Positions 21,835 to 32,499 of a DNA stretch of 64,000 bases are shown here, one piece after another. Position numbers and translations under genes: made by a program. Numbering within the stretch: the stretch's first letter is position 1; each line of letters opens with the position of its first letter. Origin of the DNA: Mytilus trossulus (Eukaryota > Mollusca > Bivalvia > Mytilida > Mytilidae); the NCBI RefSeq assembly GCF_036588685.1, contig NC_086380.1, forward strand, positions 68,026,180 through 68,090,179. Direction: 5' to 3'. Below the pieces are notes generated by a model, which did not search any database, was not told the DNA's origin, and worked only from the letters and a program-made list of their open reading frames with translations.

Positions 21835-21965
21835 TCGGATCGAGGCAAGGCTCCGTGTTGCAGTCCTTACTTTGACCTATAATGGTTTACTTTTACAAAT
21901 TATGACTTGGAAGGAAAGTTGTCTCATTGGCTTTCAAACCCTATCTTCTTATATCTATATACTTC
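21835..21965 (-). repeat. Dispersed repeat family B
   Basis: Minus-strand copy with 'gaggcaaggctccgtgttg', 'tttgacctataatggtttac' and 'agttgtctcattggc' as read on the plus strand. The 71-codon frame at 21767-21982 is a repeat by-product. Confidence 0.8.
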
Positions 21966-22059
21966 ATAAGACATTTTTTTAATCAACATTGGTATATACT
22001 TTATAGTATTTAATAATATATTAAAGAGCAAAATTTCATCGTTGAATTACCGACCTCAT

Positions 22060-22860
22060 GTCATTTTTATGTCCTAGGGTCATTATGTTTTTTCGGTCTG
22101 TGCGTCCGTTTGTCTATCCGTCCGTCCGCCCAAAACTTGGTTTCCGTTCACTAACTTGAGTTTGTCTCCACCAAATGTTATGAAACTGCTACTCAATGCT
22201 CAAAACTACAAAACACAGATCGAGTTTGAATAATGGTGGTTTCACTTTAACTGTTCTAAAGTGGGGTCCCTTTATAAATGGAAAAATTGCTCTGAATTTT
22301 TAGTTTCCGCTCTCTAAATTCAGTTTGTCTCGACCAACTGTTATAAAACTTTTACACAGTGCTTATTCCCACACAACATAGATCAAATTTGAATTTTGGC
22401 TGCGTGACTTTAACTGTTCTAGAACTGTCTGTTTGAACCAAATGTTATGAAACTTATACACAATGCTTATTTACCACAGCACACAGACCAAGTCTGAATG
22501 TTGGTGGCTTCACTTTTACCTTTCTAGAGTAATACCCCTTTATAAATGGAAAACAGCTGAATTATTAGTTTCTGTTCTCTTGGTTATGTTTAATTCAACC
22601 ACATGATTTGAAACTTACCCACAATGCATATTGCATCAAAACACATATCAAGTATGAATTTTGTTAGTGTCAGTTAACTATACAAATCCTTGGTTTAATC
22701 GTTCACAATACTAAAATTACTACAAAATTCAGGTTTGGTAGCGTCACTTTTACTGTTCAGGCTTCGGTTTTATTCCTTGATTATTTTGTATGATATGCAA
22801 GCGGGGGCATCATTTGTGTCTCATGGACACATTCCCCATTATTTATTTTTGTCATATATA
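22060..22860. repeat. Imperfect tandem repeat, unit about 170 bp, about four units
   Basis: Repeated words: 'gtttgtctc.accaa.tgttat.aaac', 'cacaatgctta', 'tttgaat.ttggtggcttcac' and 'cctttataaatgga', first at 22150 and again near 22325, 22435 and 22600. It is preceded by (TCCG)n at 22110-22130 and ends in 'ctcatggacacattcccc' at 22820-22840. Known to me as a bivalve repeat; non-coding. Confidence 0.7.
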
Positions 22861-22916
22861 TATATATAGCTCTTCAACTGTTTTGGCTAGTACACATACT
22901 CTGCTTTAAAGTATTC

Positions 22917-22985
22917 GACTTTGAGTGTTCCTGTTGAAGGTAAAAACACTTCGGACGCCTGAAGTTTATGAAGTGTTACTTTCGA
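22917..22985 (+). repeat. Hammerhead-associated repeat, degenerate copy
   Basis: 'actttgagtgttcctgttga' then 'cacttcggacgcctgaag' aligns with the motif at 5543-5605. Core nucleotides are lost (CTGTTGA), so no activity is expected. Confidence 0.45.
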
Positions 22986-23021
22986 ATCATTTCTTAACTC
23001 CATCAAATTAGATATGCACTT

Positions 23022-23455
23022 GTCTTACGGGTTAGGTGTCTATTATTCAGGGGTTTTCATTGACTGCTAGCAGCCATATTTGTTTTCGGTTATTGTTTCA
23101 GCATGAGTATAGCCGTTGGTTTTCTTTCTTCGATTTGTTTCACATTCTGACTGGGTTCATTTCTTTTATGGTTCTTTTCATAGTATTGATTTTGCTAGAC
23201 TAAAATTATCCAATAAACAAAGTGTCATGTAAAGTCAGAAAACGGCTGAATGAATTAGTAGTTTCCGCCAACATACCGTACGGTGCCCTTAGCTGCTAAA
23301 TCTGATTAAAATAACTCTTCATATGAGTATAAAACTTAATCAGAGATCTATATTATGATTAAATTGATAGTTGCTTACCTTCTATATATACTATATTTGG
23401 CCTCTGATAGAGAACTTGTCTCATTGACAAACATACCACATCTTATTTTTTCATA
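23022..23455 (-). repeat. Degenerate family A copy with internal palindrome
   Basis: On the plus strand the order is 'ggttaggtgtctattattca', 'cataccgtacggtgccc', and finally 'cttgtctcattgacaaacat' with 'accacatcttattttttc'. The section 23305-23360 is a palindrome related to 17383-17470, apparently inserted in the repeat. Confidence 0.5.
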
Positions 23456-23719
23456 AGTGATCAATAAACAATAGATATTCAGGAACCTTGAGTTAATTGA
23501 TTGATCACTATAAAACTAAGCTAACTAGAAAATTGATATTTAAGCAAAGAACATGTTTGTTTGAGACACAGAAACCAATGCCATTGATGCAAACAATGCA
23601 TTCTTTGTCCAGCCTGTAACGTCTGTCGCAGAAAGATCGACATAGATTAGGGATAGTGATCCTGTGGTAGAGGCGACGTTAACTAACTACTTACATGTAA
23701 TAGTGATAATCAAAGAATA

Positions 23720-24420
23720 AAATATATTTGGTATACGTTGTGCGTACCTTGCAAGATCTTTATGCATGTCAGACAGTGTTCAATTGACCTCGACCTCATT
23801 TCATTGATATTTAACAAGGTTAAGTTTTCGTGGTCAAGTCAATGATGTCTCAGATACTTTAAGCAATATGTTTACTATATTTAGTGTATATAATTATTGT
23901 AAAATGTTAATGTCCAACTGGCTGGTGTCATCTGACCTTCAACTCATTTTATGGTTCAGTGGTTAAAGTTCAGATTTTATATTATGCTTTGATTTTCTTG
24001 AACTATAAACAATAGCTGAACGTTAATTGGTGTATGGAATGGTTATAATGTGTACATGTTTATCTGACATGTATCCTCAATCTGATCGTGCCCTCATTTT
24101 TGTGGTTCATTGGTCAATGCTAATTTTCCTAGTTAAGTTGGTTTCTTAGATATTGTACGCAATCAGTTAAGGTCAACTATATTTGATCCTTGGAATGATT
24201 AAAATGGGTTCTGTGGGCATATCTGTATATGGCAGGGTTCGTCTGACCTAGACCTCATTTTCATTGTTCATTGTGAAGTTTTCAAGTTTTTATCTGTTTC
24301 TTGTATGCTGTAAGCCATAGGGTCAAATATGTTCGATGTATGGAATCATTATAATGTGAACACTTATTTCTGGCTTGGTTTATCTGTCTTTACCCTCATT
24401 TATTTTACCATGTAATGTTT
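23720..24420. repeat. Imperfect tandem repeat, unit about 150 bp, five units
   Basis: The phrase 'ctgacct.gacctcatttt' recurs near 23786, 23932, 24081, 24242 and 24388, followed each time by 'ggttca.tggt', 'aagttttt', 'ataagcaat' and 'ggtgtatggaat..ttataatgtg'. Units are diverged. I recognise it as a common bivalve repeat without coding content. Confidence 0.75.
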
Positions 24421-24764
24421 ATGTGATAAATTCATCACACTAAGGATTTTCACCATAAAATCAATGCTAAGTAAAGCAGGTAAGACATTTCAGCGCGTGC
24501 ACTCTTGTACATCTTGGGTATCAAACATGGATTGCATGTGACAAATGAAACATATAAAGCAAAACAGTAGCAACAAATCATTTGTAAGTTGTAATAATCC
24601 GCTTGGAGAAAGCAGGTCTTTAAATTTGTATATTTTTTAACACGAAACTAAATTTAAAACCAAATTAGTTCTTTAAATTTTTACAAACAAAATAATATGC
24701 ACAAAATATTCAACACAGGGATTCAATTTGAAAATTTCAATTTGAAATAGCATGTTGAAAATCA

Positions 24765-24860
24765 ATCACAAAAAAGACTGTCTAGTAATAAGTACACATC
24801 CAACATCCAATGGATTGAGTGTAAAGAAGTCATTAATAGTCAAAGAAAACACAGACCGGA
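24765..24860 (+). repeat. Family A fragment (3' part)
   Basis: 'cacatccaacatccaatgga' and 'gtgtaaagaagtcatta' match 25974-26030 of the long family A copy. Confidence 0.65.
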
Positions 24861-25200
24861 CGTTACAAGATATTTTAACAAGTATGTAGGTAGGGGCTTC
24901 AGTGTCCAAGTGGTCTCAGTATTTTGACCAAGCGATGCTTATGGGTTTTTTTAAGATAAGTTACGGGTTTAATTTTTAATTCGCTAATTTTATTATGAGT
25001 ATAGCAAGATTTAGTATCTATTGACGAAATTTCACATGGTTAAATCCTCAAGCTTAACTCAATTTAGTAGAATAGGCAATATAGGAAAGGTGTACTGACA
25101 TAAGTACATGTAGTTTCTAAACACATTAACTCCAAATGAAGCTTTCGTTAGTAGAAGCCATATTAACTATGTGTATCAGTGAGAAAAATGTAAAAGCATA

Positions 25201-25385
25201 AAAACATAGTATATACCTACCAATACACATAATTAACAGCGCCTATATAAATAGGGTGCAAACATTAATCCACCATTCTGCCTCTGATGAAGGTCCTTTT
25301 TGGACCGAAACTGGTCAGGCTATAAAACATCACCAGGCGCTGTTAAGTATGTGTATTGGTATATATACTATACTTTTATGTTTTC
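25201..25385. repeat. 185-bp inverted repeat enclosing a hammerhead-like motif
   Basis: The left arm 25201-25243 and right arm 25337-25385 are complementary: 'caatacacataattaacagc' against 'gctgttaagtatgtgtattg', plus 'tagtatatacc' against 'ggtatatatacta'. Between them is a hammerhead-like core. I compare this with the terminal repeats of Penelope-like elements, remains of which lie 750 bp downstream on the other strand. Confidence 0.7.
25280..25320 (+). ncRNA. Hammerhead ribozyme-like motif
   Basis: GCCT (stem I), CTGATGA (25284-25290), stem II GGTCC/GGACC with a TTTTT loop, GAAA (25307-25310), a two-pair stem III AC/GT, then C25316 as the cleavage-site base, then AGGC pairing back with GCCT. 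All core nucleotides are present. One extra A (25291) lies between the core and stem II, which may weaken activity. Minimal stem III hammerheads of this kind are known from Penelope-like retroelements. Confidence 0.6.
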
Positions 25386-25392
25386 AATTTAG

Positions 25393-26090
25393 TATATAAA
25401 AAAGAAGATGTGGTATGATTGCCAATGAGACAACTATCCACAAAAGACTAAAATGACACAAACATTAACAACTATAGGTCACCGTACGGCCTTCAACAAT
25501 GAGCAAAGCCCATACCGCATAGTCAGCTATAAAAGGCCCCGATAAGAAAATGTAAAACAATTCAAACGAAAAAACTAACGGCCTTATTTATGTAAAAAAA
25601 AAATTAACGAAAAACAAATATGTAACACATAAACAAACGACAACCACTGAATTACAGGTTCCTGACTTAGGACAGGCACATACATAAATAATGTGGCGGG
25701 GTTAGACATGTTAGCGGGATCACAACCCCCTTAACCTGGGACAGTGATTTAACAGTACAACATAAGAACGAACTATAAAAATCAGTTGAAAAAGGCTTAA
25801 CTCATCGGATAGACAAAAAATACAAGTGGACGTGGCCGGGTACTTATACATCCCGACACAAAAAGACACAATGAACAGATCTGAGAGTACTCGCAGTTCT
25901 CTGACCGCTAGTGCAAAGCCACTAACAACTTATAAAAAAATCATGTCTCTAAGACTAAACAATCAATCCGTACACATCCAACATACAATGGATTTAGTGT
26001 AAAGACGTCATAAACAGCCAGAGAAAAACATGACCTTGTGCAATGCCAAGTTGCAGGTATCGACTGACTGTAGATCCATGAAAATGTATA
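25393..26090 (+). repeat. Dispersed repeat family A, longest copy
   Basis: Begins 'aaaaaagaagatgtggtatg' and continues through 'ctataggtcaccgtacggcc', 'agtcagctataaaaggcccc', 'caaacgacaaccactgaatt', 'gtggccgggtacttatacat', 'cacatccaacatacaatgga' and 'ccttgtgcaatgccaag'. Long enough to define the family at about 700 bp. No coding frame; abundance here and in my recollection of mussel sequence suggests a non-autonomous mobile element. Confidence 0.8.
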
Positions 26091-26113
26091 TGTATATAAC
26101 ATTCTAGTAATAT

Positions 26114-27366
26114 TTAGTTAGCTTTTAATCTACTGATAACAAAATCAATATTACCAATAAAAACAATATTCAATGATCTTATTACAGTGTTGAATAGGTA
26201 ACCTTTTAGAATAAGTTTATTTAAAGATGCAACAAGTTTACATGGATCATTTCTAAATTTCTGGGCACGGTTAACAACATTTCCGTAAACATGAGGATGT
26301 GCTATCCCGTTTGAAATAAGTTTTCTACAGGTACAACCAAACTTCAAAACCAAATCTTTATATCTATGGAAAAATTTAGTAAAGGTTTTAAGTAATTTAT
26401 GGTAACGATCATCTTCGCTAGCCAAGGGTTACGATCCACTCTCGCTCTCTTCACCCTTGGCGGATTGAGATCAAATTTCGGAGACACAAGGTAAGGATTT
26501 TTATTGGTTGCAGTCAAAACTCGCTGCATCCAATCAAAATGCGCCTATAACATGATCACGTGTAAATGTAGAAAGTGTTTGTAAACAATTGCCACGTGTT
26601 TTTTGTGCAACAAGCCTTTACATCCCTAAACATACGACTATATTTAGTGAAAATTTGAATGTTTTTAATCAACAAATAGAAGTTCCTGTGTATGTTTCAT
26701 GCACAAATGCATGAATGTTTACGTATGCTTCCATTTCCGGCTTTACCAGGTGTGTAGAATCTAGACGCTACCGTGTTTTTACCTCCAAGTTGAAGAGTTC
26801 AAGTGCTACCATTGGTCAAGACTAATGTATTCGAAATTGGCGTGATTTTAAATTTCCGATAGATGGCGCAACATTGTTATCACAAATGTTGGCTCAATCC
26901 GCCAAGGGTGAAGAGAGCGAGAGTGGATCGTAACCCTTGGCTAGCGAAGATGGGTAACGATATCCCTGGTTTAATAATTTACCAGTAATACATATGTTGC
27001 GTTCGTTAAAATCAAAAACGTCACAACAGACACGGACATAGTGAACAAGTTGTGAAATATAAACACCGTAAGATGGTGCCAAAGGAACATCACCATATAA
27101 AAAAGGAAAATTACAAATAGGGAACGAAAAATCGTCTCTTTTTTCGTAAATTTTAGTGTGTAGTTTCCCGTCGAAATATCTAAATCCAGGAAAGGACAGT
27201 TATTACTGAATGCATTTGATTTATTTAAAGTAAGTTTCTTGGGGTCAATTTCAGCAGTATATTGAGAAAATTCTTGATTATTTAACGAAAAATTATACTG
27301 ATCGACTTTAGAAACGCAACACAAGATTATTTTTCTGTTATTTTTGAATGAATGTATCACCGTCAA
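26114..27366 (-). pseudogene. Penelope-like reverse transcriptase element, 3' part of ORF, interrupted
   Basis: Minus-strand pieces in order: a frame with PFLDLDISTGNYTLKF around 27200; YGVYISQLVHYVRVC and NERNICITGKLLNQGYRY (to about 26967); then, across a 543-bp insertion, HKLLKTFTKFFHRYKDL and 'LVLKFGCTCRKLISNGIAHP' to the end at 26114. I know this series as the region after the YLDD active site in RT proteins common in mollusc genomes and best placed with Penelope-like elements. Frameshifts near 27100 and the insertion make it non-functional. Confidence 0.6.
26410..26952. mobile_element. Mutator-like MITE, 543 bp, 60-bp perfect terminal inverted repeats
   Basis: Ends CATCTTCGCTAGCCAAGG and CCTTGGCTAGCGAAGATG; the inverted repeats are identical over 60 bp. 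Flanked by a 9-bp direct repeat GGTAACGAT (26401-26409 and 26953-26961). Removing the element plus one copy of that repeat puts the host frame back as GYRY followed by HKLLK, which confirms the boundaries independently. Long inverted repeats with 9-bp duplications point to the Mutator superfamily. No transposase is encoded. Confidence 0.9.
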
Positions 27367-28139
27367 AAGCGATGACTGTCTGTTACAAACGCCAAAATGA
27401 ATTGCAGAAAGGTCAACATATTATTCTGTCTGACATGTTTTGGGTTTTGTTTTACACCTTCTGATTTTCATTTGTTCAACCCATTAATTGGTTTTGGCAA
27501 TTTTGTGGTTTGAACTGGAGGGCTTTAAAGCTTTTCCTTCATTCGATTCTTTGGCAATTCAGCTGATGGGAAACATTTATGGCATGAATCTGTACGCAAT
27601 GATACTCGGTAATTTGATTAGAAGTTGACCTTGTGGCTGTAAACCTGTCTGGAAAATGACGTTGCGTAATCAAATTCTGTTGACCTTTCATTGTCACTAC
27701 ACGTTGATCTGTTCATTGATGGCCAGCAACAAATCTTTCTACTTGTATCGATGTCGGAAGGACAGTAAGCCGAGTTTCTGTAGCCATTCAGTGTGGTTGC
27801 AGCACGTTTATGTTTTAATGTTTGCAGTATTCTTAAGGGGTTATTCAGTTTTTTTATTTCTCAGTCTTGGCAATATGGAGATGCAACATTTTTTAACTGA
27901 TAAATTGGGGCAAAGGATTGAAAGAACTGTTTCACAAAGCAAAAAAAAAACTGAAACAATCTTTCATGGGTCCAAAATTTCGCTTTAAGAAATTCATGTG
28001 ACTTAAAAAAAATCGGTATGTTCAATAACCACAGGTACGTCAGATTTTTATTTTTTGTAAAGAGAAAGAAGTATGATAAGCATGAACAGTAGTTGTAATA
28101 GAATGAAACAAGATTTGGTAAAAAAAAATCATTAAAATG
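27367..28139. other. Sequence between two Penelope-like fragments, unidentified
   Basis: The YLDD fragment at 28140-28276 and the downstream part starting near 27320 should be adjacent in an intact element, yet about 800 bp separates them. A 110-codon plus-strand frame (27656-27988) has no family I recognise. No inverted ends were found. It is either an inserted sequence or the two fragments belong to separate copies. Confidence 0.4.
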
Positions 28140-28276
28140 AGTGTTGCGTTTTTAAAGTCGTTCAGTATATCATCAAGATAACGGTAAGTGTTGTTGAATT
28201 TATCAATTAAATGCAATTTCGACGGGTCTTTACTGAGTTTAGTCATAAACTGTGATTCGTAACAGTACAAAAACAA
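28140..28276 (-). pseudogene. Penelope-like RT fragment with YLDD active-site motif
   Basis: The minus-strand frame reads FLYCYESQFMTKLSKD and then NNTYRYLDDIL, the catalytic motif at 28180-28169. Upstream RT motifs are missing. It matches the start of the same protein as the fragments at 26114-27366. Confidence 0.6.
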
Positions 28277-28480
28277 GTCTGCTATAGACTAATTTAAAAG
28301 TATTATTAGAAAAATACATATCTCACTATTTCTATCTTTTAAATCAGAGAACAGAACATTTTTTATTAGAAAACTATTTTATATTGGACCATCCCGTCAT
28401 CAAAGTAACAGATAACCATGCAGAAATATTATATTAATTATAAACATACTAGCTAGAATCTGAACTAACATATTTCTAAT

Positions 28481-30930
28481 ATGCGCACGAATAAGTGTAA
28501 GCGGAAACCGTATTGGTCTGATGAATTACAGGACTCGTGGAACAAAACGTGTGACGCTGAGAGGCAATGGAAGCGATGTAAATCAATTGGAAAATCTAAA
28601 CTCCGTACTCGATTTATGCAATCACGAAAAGATTTCGACAAATTAAATCGTAAAGCGAAGCGGAATTATCAGCTAGAACAACAAAATAAACTTGAAAAAC
28701 TTGGTGAACAAAATTCTTCTGAATTTTGGAAGTCTATAGGCAAATTAGGACTTGCCAATGATCGCAAATCGAGACAAACTTTTCAAATTCGATCAGAAAC
28801 AGGAGAAATTACAAGTGACATTGACTCTGTATTAGAAAAATGGAAAATAGACTACGAAAAGCTGTACAACAGTGCTGATATAAATGGTTCGTATGATGAT
28901 GAATTCCTTAAGGACATTAAAAATAAACTTCAAAATAGGAATAATTTAGTCAATGACAATAATATTGATACAACGGAACTAAATAGAGCTATAGAAAGGG
29001 ATGAGGTACGCGAGGCCGTTTTTCGAGCTAAGCAAGGTAAATCCGCGGGAATTGATGAGATACCGGGTGAGATTTTACGAAATGACACGTGAATAGACTT
29101 GCTATATAAAATTATTCAGTTTTGTTTCATAGAAGGGCACGTTCCTAGTGAATGGTTAACGAGTATGATCTCTCCGATTCCGAAACCGAAAATGGACCCC
29201 CTTAATCCACTTGAATATCGTCCAATTTCATTAATATCAGTGCCGTGCAAAATATATGCGGATATTTTGAATAAAAGATTGACAAATTGGTTAGAACAAA
29301 ATGACATGTTAGCAGAAGAGCAAAATGGATTTAGACGTAACCGAAGCTGTTTGGATCATTTATATATACTTACAACAATTATTAAAAATAGAAAGTTACA
29401 AAGGAAAGATTATTTCGTGTGCTTTGTGGATGCGAAAAAGGCTTTTGATAATGTAAATCGGGACATGTTGTGGTATAAGCTGATGAAAATGGGTATTAAC
29501 GGAACGTTTCTAAAAGCAATTCAGTCTCTTTACGATGCGACACAAAGTGCTTTTAAATTAGGAAACAACTTAACAGATATTTTCCCGGTTCAATACGGTG
29601 TGAAACAAGGCTGTAAAATGTCTCCTACTTTGTATTCTATATATGTTAACGATCTTACGGAGGATATTCGCTCGCTTAATGCTGGTGTAGATATTGGTGA
29701 CTTAAATGTATCTATTCTTCTTTACGCTGACGATGTTGCGTTGATAGCTCCAAAGAGCAGAATTTACAAAAGATGTTGGACTGTTTAAACACCTGGTGTA
29801 GGAAATGGAGAATGACTCTAAATACAGAAAAAACGAAAGTTATTCATTACCGTAATAAAAACATTGCTAGATCTGCCGTTGAATTTAAATGCGGAGATAT
29901 TTTAGTTAATTATATTTCATCCTACAGATATTTGGGACTACATTTGAATGAATTTCTGGATTATAAACATACAGTACGAGAAATTACTAAATCAGCAAGC
30001 AGAGCACTTTCAGCCTTATATGCTAAATTTATTTCGTGTGGTGGAATGACTTATGATGTGTTTACGAAATTATATAGGTCGGTAGTTGAGCCTGTTCTAT
30101 ACTATGGTTCTTGAATATGGGGACATACAAATTGGAGAGAGGTACAAGTTATACAGAACAAAGCATGTCGGTTATTCTTAGGAAGTGCTTCAAATGCGTC
30201 AAATATAGCCATTCAAGGTGATATGGGACTTACAAGTACGAAATCAGCAGAAATTTTGGAAACTTTTCGTCTATTTCTTAGAGTGAGCAAAGCTTATGAT
30301 ACAAGACTTACGTATAAGGTTCATATGTGGGGTAAGGATTGTTCTAGGTCTTGGGATACAAATTGTATAAAGAAAGCACAAATTTTAGGTATTGAAAATG
30401 TTATTAATGATACTTTTTCCATTAAACATAAACTGCAAGATATCAAATCTAAACTATGTGAAAAAGATAAAAATGAGTGGGTTGAAAAATTGTTTAATGA
30501 CAGAAATCAATGTAATGGTAATAAATTACGTATTTATAGAGAGTATAAACATGTTTTAGAATTTAGTTCTTATGTAAAATTAGTTCGTAACAGGCAGCAT
30601 AGACGTGTTTTGTCAAATTTTAGAAGTGGCTGTTTACCACTGGCAGTTGAAACGGGTAGATACACCAAGCCAAAAATTCCTTTAAATGAGCGCACTTGTA
30701 TATATTGTACAGATAATTGTGTAGAAGATGAAAAACATTTTTTATTAGGCTGCGATTTTTATGCAGATTTAAGATATGATTTAATGAAAAAATCTGGTGA
30801 TATTTGTGATTCTTTTAACGATCTTGATTTACAGGAAAAAATTATTTTTTTAATGTCAAATGATGCTATTCAACCATTTTTAGCTAAAACTTTATATCAA
30901 ATGTTTAATCGAAGAAGGTATTGTGTATAG
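28481..30930 (+). pseudogene. LINE ORF2-type reverse transcriptase, two nonsense codons and one frameshift
   Basis: Three frames (28481-29788 with an internal stop, 29773-30114, 30223-30930) join into one protein of about 815 codons. The catalytic YADD is intact; the frameshift falls about 25 nt after it. Both stops are TGA; one replaces what is normally Trp or similar before the RT fingers, the other a Gly in the 'YGSGIWG'-type motif. Light damage implies the copy is not very old. Confidence 0.85.
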
Positions 30931-31138
30931 TTATATTTTAGTACATTAGTTTTAATTGTTTTATAATATATGTGATATTTTTAAAGTGTCTCATAAGTCA
31001 GTAATTTGGCTGGATACCAATATTTTAATTGTAATATTTAATAATTTTTAATTGCATATTATGTAATTATATGTATTCATTGTGTTTTATATTGGTATGT
31101 GACACTATAATAAATTATTCTGATTCTGATTCTGATTG
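28481..31138 (+). mobile_element. Non-LTR (LINE) retrotransposon, 5'-truncated, decayed
   Basis: The coding part spans 28481-30930. It starts in the linker between endonuclease and RT (KPYWSDELQDSWNKTC), then the RT with QGKSAGIDEIPGE, YRPISLISV, FVDAKKAFDNV, YGVKQGCKMSPTLYSIY and LLYADD (29723-29734), and a C-terminal Cys-His knuckle (CIYCTDNCVEDEKHFLLGC). The endonuclease is absent. In-frame TGA codons at 29090-29092 and 30112-30114 and a one-base frameshift near 29757-29770 break the ORF. The 3' UTR ends in AATAAATTA plus (TTCTGA)n at 31118-31138, a short tandem tail as in CR1/L2-like LINEs. Clade not settled by eye. Confidence 0.9.
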
Positions 31139-31159
31139 AATTTAAATTTGTTTGTATCC

Positions 31160-32397
31160 GACTATATGTAACTGGTGTCTTCCTCGAATGCCAACATTTT
31201 ATATGTAACCTATTCCTTGAATGCCAACAAAAATATTTCAATGGATGTTTATATAATAACAATAGGTGTTTTTATAAGTATTTAACTGTAAAAAATAATA
31301 AGTGAACCTGATGAAATTGCTACATTTTATCAGTTTTTAATAAGAAAAAAATAGCAAAATTCAAGGGTTTAAATTACTATGAATTTAAAGAAAGAAAGAA
31401 AATGATTTTTTTTTACTAAAATGTATTTATTGAAAAAAAATTGGAGGGATAAAAATGTTTATTAACATGATAAGACGTATTTAGATGGAATATATGAATT
31501 TTAATTGAACAATTAGCTAATTTAAACTTCAAAAATCATCAAAAATAATTGAGTAAATTTGATAACTTTCAAGATGGTACTCTACAAAGTTTACAAAGTT
31601 TGAAGAAAATCCACAAAATAGGGTTACAAGAATTCAGTCTAAAGAGACCTGATTTTTTTTTATTAGTGTACGTGACTTTGAACTAGCTCAGAGGCTGTTC
31701 TTAAGTGTCTTTTTGTTGTTGGGATATACAAGTACCTGGCCACGTCCATTCTGTGTAATATTTCTATTTGCATCCATCTGATGAGATAAGATGTTTTCAA
31801 CTGATTTTTATAGTTAGTTCGACTATGTGGTATGGGCTTTGCTCATTGTTGAAAACTATAGTTGTTAATTTCTGCGTTATTTGGTCTCTTTTGGAGAGTT
31901 GTCTCAATGTCAATCATACAACATCTTCGTCTTTGTTAGGACACTGATGAGTTGCAAATGCCTGTTGATAAACCCCTTATCAATATCATTTCATGAACAC
32001 TTGCAAAAAGGGTGTAGTATTACTACCAAGAATAATACCATGAACAAACTGAACATAATAAAACATAGTTAAAAAGTTCAAAGTCCAAAGAGGCTGCTGT
32101 ATAATTTGTGTAAAATGATTATGCACATGTTGACTTTGTGATGCAACACTTTTCAAAATTTCATTTGAAGAGAATCCATATTGAATTTCGTTCAAGCACA
32201 GTATCAGCAAAAAATTTTTGTTAACAACGTGACCAATTCAAGATGAATTAGATTTTACCTATCTGTTTAATTAGTATGATTGTTTTTATAAGCATGCACT
32301 TTTGTTGTGATAACTTCTTGCACCTATTCCTCGAATGCCAACATTATTTTACAGGTAAATTGTCGGTAGATCAAAGGATGTTGGCATTCAAGGAATA
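31160..32397. repeat. Recurrent 20-bp motif 'TATTCCTYGAATGCCAACAT' with one palindromic pair
   Basis: Direct copies near 31179-31198 and 31211-31229, and an inverted pair at 32325-32344 / 32378-32397 around a 33-bp centre. The motif is not seen elsewhere in the window. It looks like the terminal repeat of a small mobile element, with the second pair as a complete 73-bp copy. Confidence 0.65.
31718..31935 (-). repeat. Dispersed repeat family A
   Basis: As read on the plus strand: 'acctggccacgtccattctg', 'caactgatttttatagttag', 'tggtatgggctttgctcatt', 'ggagagttgtctcaatg', 'catacaacatcttcg'. It is the reverse complement of part of 25393-25870, with an internal deletion. Confidence 0.75.
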
Positions 32398-32499
32398 AAC
32401 CTCCATAACTGATTGTTTGTGACACCGGGTACTGTCTGGTGAATGTTTCATTGTACATATTTAAATAAAATTTTATCAAGAGAAAAAAAAAGTATTTCT

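Noticed and set aside
28481..30930. Selenocysteine-type recoding of the two in-frame TGA codons in the LINE
   Set aside because: A frameshift is also present and such elements are not known to use recoding; simple decay is enough.
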